Origin: Mytilus trossulus
Taxonomy: Eukaryota; Mollusca; Bivalvia; Mytilida; Mytilidae
DNA: 64,000 bases
Assembly (NCBI RefSeq): GCF_036588685.1
Contig: NC_086378.1
Location: forward strand, 81,609,127-81,673,126
Reading direction: 5' to 3'
Part shown: piece by piece, positions 59,377 through 64,000 of the stretch
Layout: each line of letters begins with the position of its first letter
How positions within the stretch are numbered: position 1 is the stretch's first letter
Translations under genes and position numbers: made by a program
Notes under the pieces: generated by a model
The model's database searches: none
What the model was told of the DNA's origin: nothing
Seen by the model: the letters and a program-made list of their open reading frames with translations, nothing else

Positions 59377-60117
59377 TGTACTGATAAGTCGTTGAGAGTT
59401 CAACTGTTTATTGGTATAGACCTCCGGAGAGGGTAAAAAACTGAAAATACAAAATAACAAACATAAGCATACTATTGAGTCAATAAATGTCAAAAAGTAG
59501 TACATTCACAAAGAAAATGGTTACATAGTTCAATACAAGTAACTCTTGTACACTACACTTCGAAAAACAACATCAATATATCAGAAAAAGGTTACACGTA
59601 AGTATCTATATATGCAATAAAAATGACAGGTTGCATATGTCATTGACTGTAGTTTAAATATCGTGCACGATAAAAAAATTGACACGTTAAAACTGTGCGG
59701 TACTGTAGTTCTAGAAAATTCGAGCGTGACCCTTGTCTACATCGATAAAACACAAAAATAAATCCTAATATGTGGGATTGACAAATACAGAATGGAATTA
59801 AAGGGCAAATGCATACATAAAAAATACACAAACAGTACTGTAAATTCACAGCGGCAATATTTTTCATGTCGTGCGTAAATGAGCACCAATAATCAAAAAT
59901 GAGTTTGCATAAAATGTATAGTTCAACAATATGCACAACGATATAAAAAATGAGCACAGATATAAAAGGTAAACTTACTCTAGTGGTGGATTAAACTTCA
60001 AATAGAAAAAACAGCGTGCTTCAGTTTTGACAAATATCGAGGGATAAAAGAGACTGGGGAGTGAAATGATACAAAAAGGACGACATGGTCAATTCGGCAC
60101 TTTACCAAAACAGTACA
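59377..60117 (-). repeat. 5' LTR of the BEL/Pao element
   Basis: 741 bp, matching the 3' LTR throughout by eye. It should hold the promoter of the element, reading leftwards, antisense to the inferred host gene. Confidence 0.95.
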
Positions 60118-60122
60118 AGATT
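60118..60122. repeat. Target site duplication, right (AGATT)
   Basis: Matches 55,217-55,221 exactly. Confidence 0.9.
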
Positions 60123-60254
60123 TGTAAAATGTATATCAGTCCAGGACATTACTCACTGATATAGATGTGGTTCAAAAAGTCCAAACAAAGCCTGAAAAAA
60201 TTGAAACCGTTACTTGAAATTTTAAATCAAACTGATTCTTTTTTGGTATTGTTT

Positions 60255-62232
60255 TTAGCTCACCTGGCCTAAAAGGCCAAGTGAGCTTTTCTCATCACTT
60301 TGCGTCCGGCGTCCAACGTCCGTCGTCGTCGTCGTCGTCGTCCTGCGTCCGTCTTCGTTAACAAAAATCTCTGAAACTACCGGGCCAAATTAATCCAAAC
60401 TTGGCCACAATCATCATTAATGTATCTAGTTTAAAACTGTGTTTTTTGACCCGGCCAACATACCAAGATGGCCGCCACAGCTAAAAATAGAACATGGAGG
60501 TTAAATGCATTTTTTTATTCAAAAACCAAAGCATTTAGAGCAAATCTGACACGGGTAAAATTGATTATCAGGTCAAGATCTATCTGCCCTGAAACTTTTA
60601 GATGAATCAGACAACCCATTTTTGGGTTGCTACCCCTAAATTGGTAATTTTAAGGAAATTTTACTGTTTTTGGTTATTATCTTGAATATTATTATAGATG
60701 GAGATAAACTGTTAACAGCAATAATGTTCAGCAAAGTAAGATTTACAAATAAATTAACATGACCAAAATAGTCAGTTGACCCCTTTAGGAGTTATTGCCC
60801 TTTATAGTCAATTTTTTAACCATGATCTTTTACAAAAATCTTCTCCTCTGAAACTACCGGGCCGAATTAATCTTTATTTTGCATAATTATAACGGAATTT
60901 TATGTGTCAACAACATACAGTTTTTAAAGAAAAATCTATGGAGTAGAATAAAAGATTTGACGATTTTAAGACAAATTTTGTATGTTTTCTCGCTGATTTT
61001 AAGTGCTTTCTATACAAATATTCACCCATATTAAAAGAAATCAATCTGCAATATTTCAGATAATAAAAGAGATAAATGCATTATTTTTTCGATTGTCAGT
61101 TGTAGTTCACCGAGCCAAGATTGTATGCAAAATTTGAGCAAAATCTGCGACATAGCCCATTTACTGTTCCTTGACCTTAAATGCAGTTTTTGGTTATTAT
61201 TCAAAAACCAAAGCATTTAGAGCAAATCTGACAATGGGTAAAATTGTTTATCTGGTCAAGAGCTATCTGCCCTGTAATTTTAAGATGAACGGGAAAACCC
61301 GTTGTTGGGTTGCTGCTCCTGATTTGGTAATTTTAAGGAAATTTTGCTGTTTTTGGATATTATCTTGAATATTATTATGGATAGAGATAAACTGTAAACA
61401 GCAAAAATGTTCAGCAAAGTAAGATTTACAAATAAGTCAACAGGATCAAAATGATCAGTTGACCCCTTTAGGATTAATTGCTCTTTATAGTCAATGTTTA
61501 ACCATTTTTCTTAAATCTTAGTTAACTTTTACAAAAACTTCTCCTCTGAAACTACTGGGCCAAATTTTACCAAACATAGCCAGAATCATTATTGAGCTAT
61601 CTAGTTTAAAAAAGTTTGGTGACCGGGCAAACCAACCAAGATGGCCGCTACGGCTCAAAATAGAACATAGGGGTAAAATGCAGTTTTTGGCTTATAACTC
61701 AAAAACCAAAGCATTTAGAGTAAATCTGACAAGAGGTAACATTGGTTATCTGGTCAAGATCTATCTGCGCTGAAATTTGTAGATGAATCGGACAACTCGT
61801 TGTTAGGTTACTGCCCCTAAATTGGTAATTTTAAGGAAATTTCGCTGTTTTGGGTTATTATCTTGAATATTTTTATAGATAGAGATAAACTGTAAACAGC
61901 AATAATGTACAGCAATTTAAGACTAAAAAATAAGTCAAAATGACCAAAATGGTCAATTGATCCCCCAAGAACATGAAGAAGTTATTGTCCTTTATAATCA
62001 ATTTTTAACAATTTTCATAAAAATTGAAAATTTTTACTAACATTTTCCACTGAAACTACACGGACAAGTTCATTATAGATAGAGATAATTGTAAGCAGCA
62101 AGAATGTTCAGTAAAGTAAGATGTACAAACACATCACAATCACCTAAACACAATTTTGTCATGAACTGTCTGCTTCCTTTGTTTAATTCACATATACCAG
62201 GGTGAGCGACACAGGCTCTTTAGAGCCTCTAG
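60255..62232 (+). mobile_element. Helentron-associated (pearl-like) non-autonomous element, copy 2
   Basis: Starts TTAGCTCACCTGGCC with a GGCCTAAAAGGCC hairpin, then a CGTCGT microsatellite (60,321-60,343). It ends with CCAGGGTGAGCGACACA, the hairpin AGGCTCTTTAGAGCCT and CTAG followed by T. GCTCACC-TGG at the start is inverted as CCAGGGTGAGC before the 3' hairpin, the asymmetric inverted-repeat design of Helentron types. The interior has about three diverged copies of a 500-700 bp unit, anchored by CAAAAACCAAAGCATTTAGA at about 60,520, 61,201 and 61,701. It shares both ends with the 6.1-7.2 kb copy but not the core. Confidence 0.62.
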
Positions 62233-62429
62233 TTTTCTTTCGCCTGCTTAACGTTCATCTAACGCGTAATAATCAGACCACAGCAAGTTTTGATAATATA
62301 AGGGAGGGACTACATGACACGTGTACAGCTGCTAATTTTTTTTTTTTATCACTTTCATAAAATCTAAGAAGAATACAAAGCGTCCAATTGCTTTATCAAA
62401 ATTTTATTACATGCTTTATCTATTTTTAG

Positions 62430-64000
62430 ATGACTGGTCATCAAACATTTATCAAGCAATCAATAAACCGATGCATGACACGTTTATTAAAACACAGCAT
62501 TATAATGAGGCAAGAAAAAAGTTAGAGACCCATAGAATAGTTGTTATATCTGGATCTATAGGAACAGGTAAATCATTTCTAGCACGAAAACTTATCTCTG
62601 AAAAAATTGAAGAAGGATATCAATTAAAGTCCGTTGAATCACTGTTCAAATGGCGAACTTATGGGAAACAGATCGTCTTACTAGATGATGTATTTTCAAA
62701 ACCATGTAATTTCAGTAGAAAGTCTTTAGAATTGAAATCTTTATTGAAAACGATACAATTATACCTTGAACCAGATGACGAAACAGGCAAAACGGTTCTC
62801 CTTATCATTACAATTCGACCTGATGTTTTGGAAGTGTTGAAAGAAGACAAAAGTCTGGATATATTACAAAATGTGGAATATCAAGTAGATTTGACGCAAC
62901 CAATTCCATTTGACGAAAAATTAGAAATTCTAAGAACACACGAGAAAAAATATTCCAAATCTGAAAAGATCACTGACGACTGTGCTAATGCTATTTGCAA
63001 TGTTAAATGTCCTTGTTTTCCTATATGTGTAAAATTGTTCTTCCAACAAGATGACTTGTTTCAAAAGGGAAGCCGCTTTTTCGAAAATCCGGTCCGAATT
63101 ATACAATCAGAGATTAGCCAAATGTATAAAGACGACCGTGAAGTATTTGCGTTTCTTATCATGTTAATATTGAACAACGGAGAAATAAATGATTCATGTC
63201 TCGGGACTGATGCATGTATAGCACATATAGATCCATTGGTAGGGATTTTACGATGCAGAAAAGATGAACTTGTCCAGATAATGAACGAATGTTTTGACAG
63301 AATTCCAAATCTATATGTGACCAGGGGAAATAATAAAATCAAAATTCAACACGATTGCATATTTCAAGCAATATGTGTATCATTTTCCAAAATATTACCA
63401 ATGCCATGTTTGAAATATTTGCCATTTGAATTTATCACCGAACGCATACGATTCGAGACAGACCAACGTATAGACGAACATATAATCATTCCATCTAGGT
63501 TTTATGTTTCCTTAGCGAAAAGATTTTTGACCGAAATTGAAGTTGGCTGTATTCGACATGTTTGTGGACATCAGGCTATGTTTTCACCTATTTTCCTAGC
63601 AATATTTTCTGATTGTCTTCAAAAGCTTCAAGAAACAGACAAAATGAAATATTTCCGAATTTTACAATCAACAGAACAAGAAAAAGAACATGGATGTCTA
63701 TGGAATGGTTGCCTACTATACTGGGCTGCTGCAGTAGGCAATAACCAGTTGTGTTCAAAATTGCTTCTGAAAAATTTCTATCAAACAGTGAAAGAAGTGG
63801 ATTCGTTATTTGTGAAAGTCCAAGCATCATCAACCTTTGTGCTTGCATCATTGTTAAGGTACAAACAAACACTGTTACAACGTTTGCAAGACTTAGGCGG
63901 GGATATAAATAGCTCGGTACATCAGGAAAGAAAAATGCAAACTTACGGCTGTGACTACTGTATAACACAAGATACACATGGTATGACTGTTCTCCAAGCC
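62430..64000 (+). CDS. nSTAND3-type P-loop ATPase with ankyrin-like repeats (partial, runs off the window)
   Basis: After acceptor CTTTATCTATTTTTAG (AG 62,428-62,429) the frame is open without a stop for 523 codons to the right edge. It starts in phase 1 (two bases, then GAC TGG). Residues 18-48 (FIKT...A..KLE...IVVISGSIGTGKS) match the novel-STAND-3 opening with Walker A GSIGTGKS (62,552-62,575). Walker B is IVLLDDVF (62,672 on), and a sensor-like IITIRPD follows at about 125-131. A helical/winged-helix region follows, then repeats like GCLLYWAAAVGNNQLCSKLL and DTHGMTVLQA, the beginnings of ankyrin repeats. STAND ATPases are signal-induced switches, often in innate immunity. In molluscs they are expanded with varied N-terminal domains. 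The ligand and N-terminus here are unknown. Confidence 0.85.

Larger units (their letters stand above)
55222..60117 (-). mobile_element. BEL/Pao LTR retrotransposon, internally deleted, recent insertion
   Basis: A 4,896-bp element with two 741-bp LTRs in which I see no difference, 5'-TGTACTG...CAGTACA-3' ends and a perfect 5-bp target duplication. On the minus strand the order is 5' LTR (59,377-60,117), a 44-nt leader, one ORF, a short 3' region, polypurine tract and 3' LTR (55,222-55,962). Complete BEL elements are usually 6-9 kb with a Gag-Pol of 1,700 or more residues. Here the ORF is 1,069 residues, and RT palm, RNase H and integrase are missing. Matching LTRs mean a young insertion, so it was probably mobilised in trans by an intact relative. 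Confidence 0.9.
54457..62429 (+). other. Inferred large intron of the nSTAND gene, filled with mobile elements
   Basis: If the exon model holds, this 8-kb intron holds the antisense BEL/Pao insertion (55.2-60.1 kb) and an inserted pearl-like element (60.3-62.2 kb). Outside these the intron is only about 1.1 kb. Confidence 0.4.

Noticed and set aside
55485-59957. Two identical 105-codon ORFs
   Set aside because: They are the same segment of the two LTRs; identity comes from LTR duplication, and the peptide has no motif.

Overview
The window reads as AT-rich, repeat-dense nuclear DNA of a marine bivalve, most likely a mytilid mussel. It has genes with introns, a lineage-expanded type of receptor, a STAND-ATPase gene and many interspersed repeats I associate with mussel genomes. 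This assignment comes from family recognition, not a database search. There is no prokaryotic operon structure, rRNA cluster or CRISPR array.

Genes. (1) At 14.4-19.3 kb on the minus strand is a two-exon gene for a roughly 1278-residue membrane receptor: signal peptide, cysteine-rich ectodomain with two somatomedin-B-like clusters and six repeats of an N-x-F-C-x-x-C motif, then a class-B/Methuselah-like seven-helix domain. Splice sites and phases agree. (2) At 62,430 to the right edge on the plus strand is a 523-codon open exon of a nSTAND-type P-loop ATPase running into ankyrin-like sequence. Two small upstream exons (52.5 and 54.4 kb) fit its reading phase. (3) At 4.8-5.25 kb on the minus strand is a short secreted-protein gene with one frameshift, perhaps beta-trefoil/FGF-like. 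(4) At 0.9-1.1 kb is a possible terminal exon of an unrecognised gene.

Mobile DNA fills much of the rest. A complete BEL/Pao insertion (55,222-60,117) has apparently identical 741-bp LTRs and a 5-bp target duplication, but its single ORF joins Gag-protease directly to the post-RT region, so the RT palm, RNase H and integrase are gone. It lies antisense in the inferred intron of the ATPase gene. Two Helentron-associated (pearl-like) elements lie at 6.1-7.2 and 60.3-62.2 kb. Several TIR/MITE-like elements are at 26, 43.8-47.1 and 50-52 kb, three foldback repeats at 19.6-20.4 and 41.2 kb, and remnants of a reverse transcriptase family at 21-22, 30.6-32 and 53.6-54 kb.

The most notable non-protein signal is a set of hammerhead-ribozyme-like motifs (CTGATGA, short stem II, GAAA, short self-complementary stem III, cleavage triplet, stem I). 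One copy at 16,955-16,997 keeps the whole catalytic core. A tandem pair about 278 bp apart sits at 7.5-7.9 kb. Decayed copies occur at 23.1, 28.1, 35.5 and 49.8 kb, and a second related family at 23.4, 34.1 and 38.4 kb. This pattern fits animal retrozymes and Penelope-linked hammerhead repeats. Long stretches between these features (9-11, 23.5-25.3, 29.2-30.6, 32-34, 36-38, 38.5-41, 41.5-43, 47-49.8 kb) show nothing I can support as a gene.
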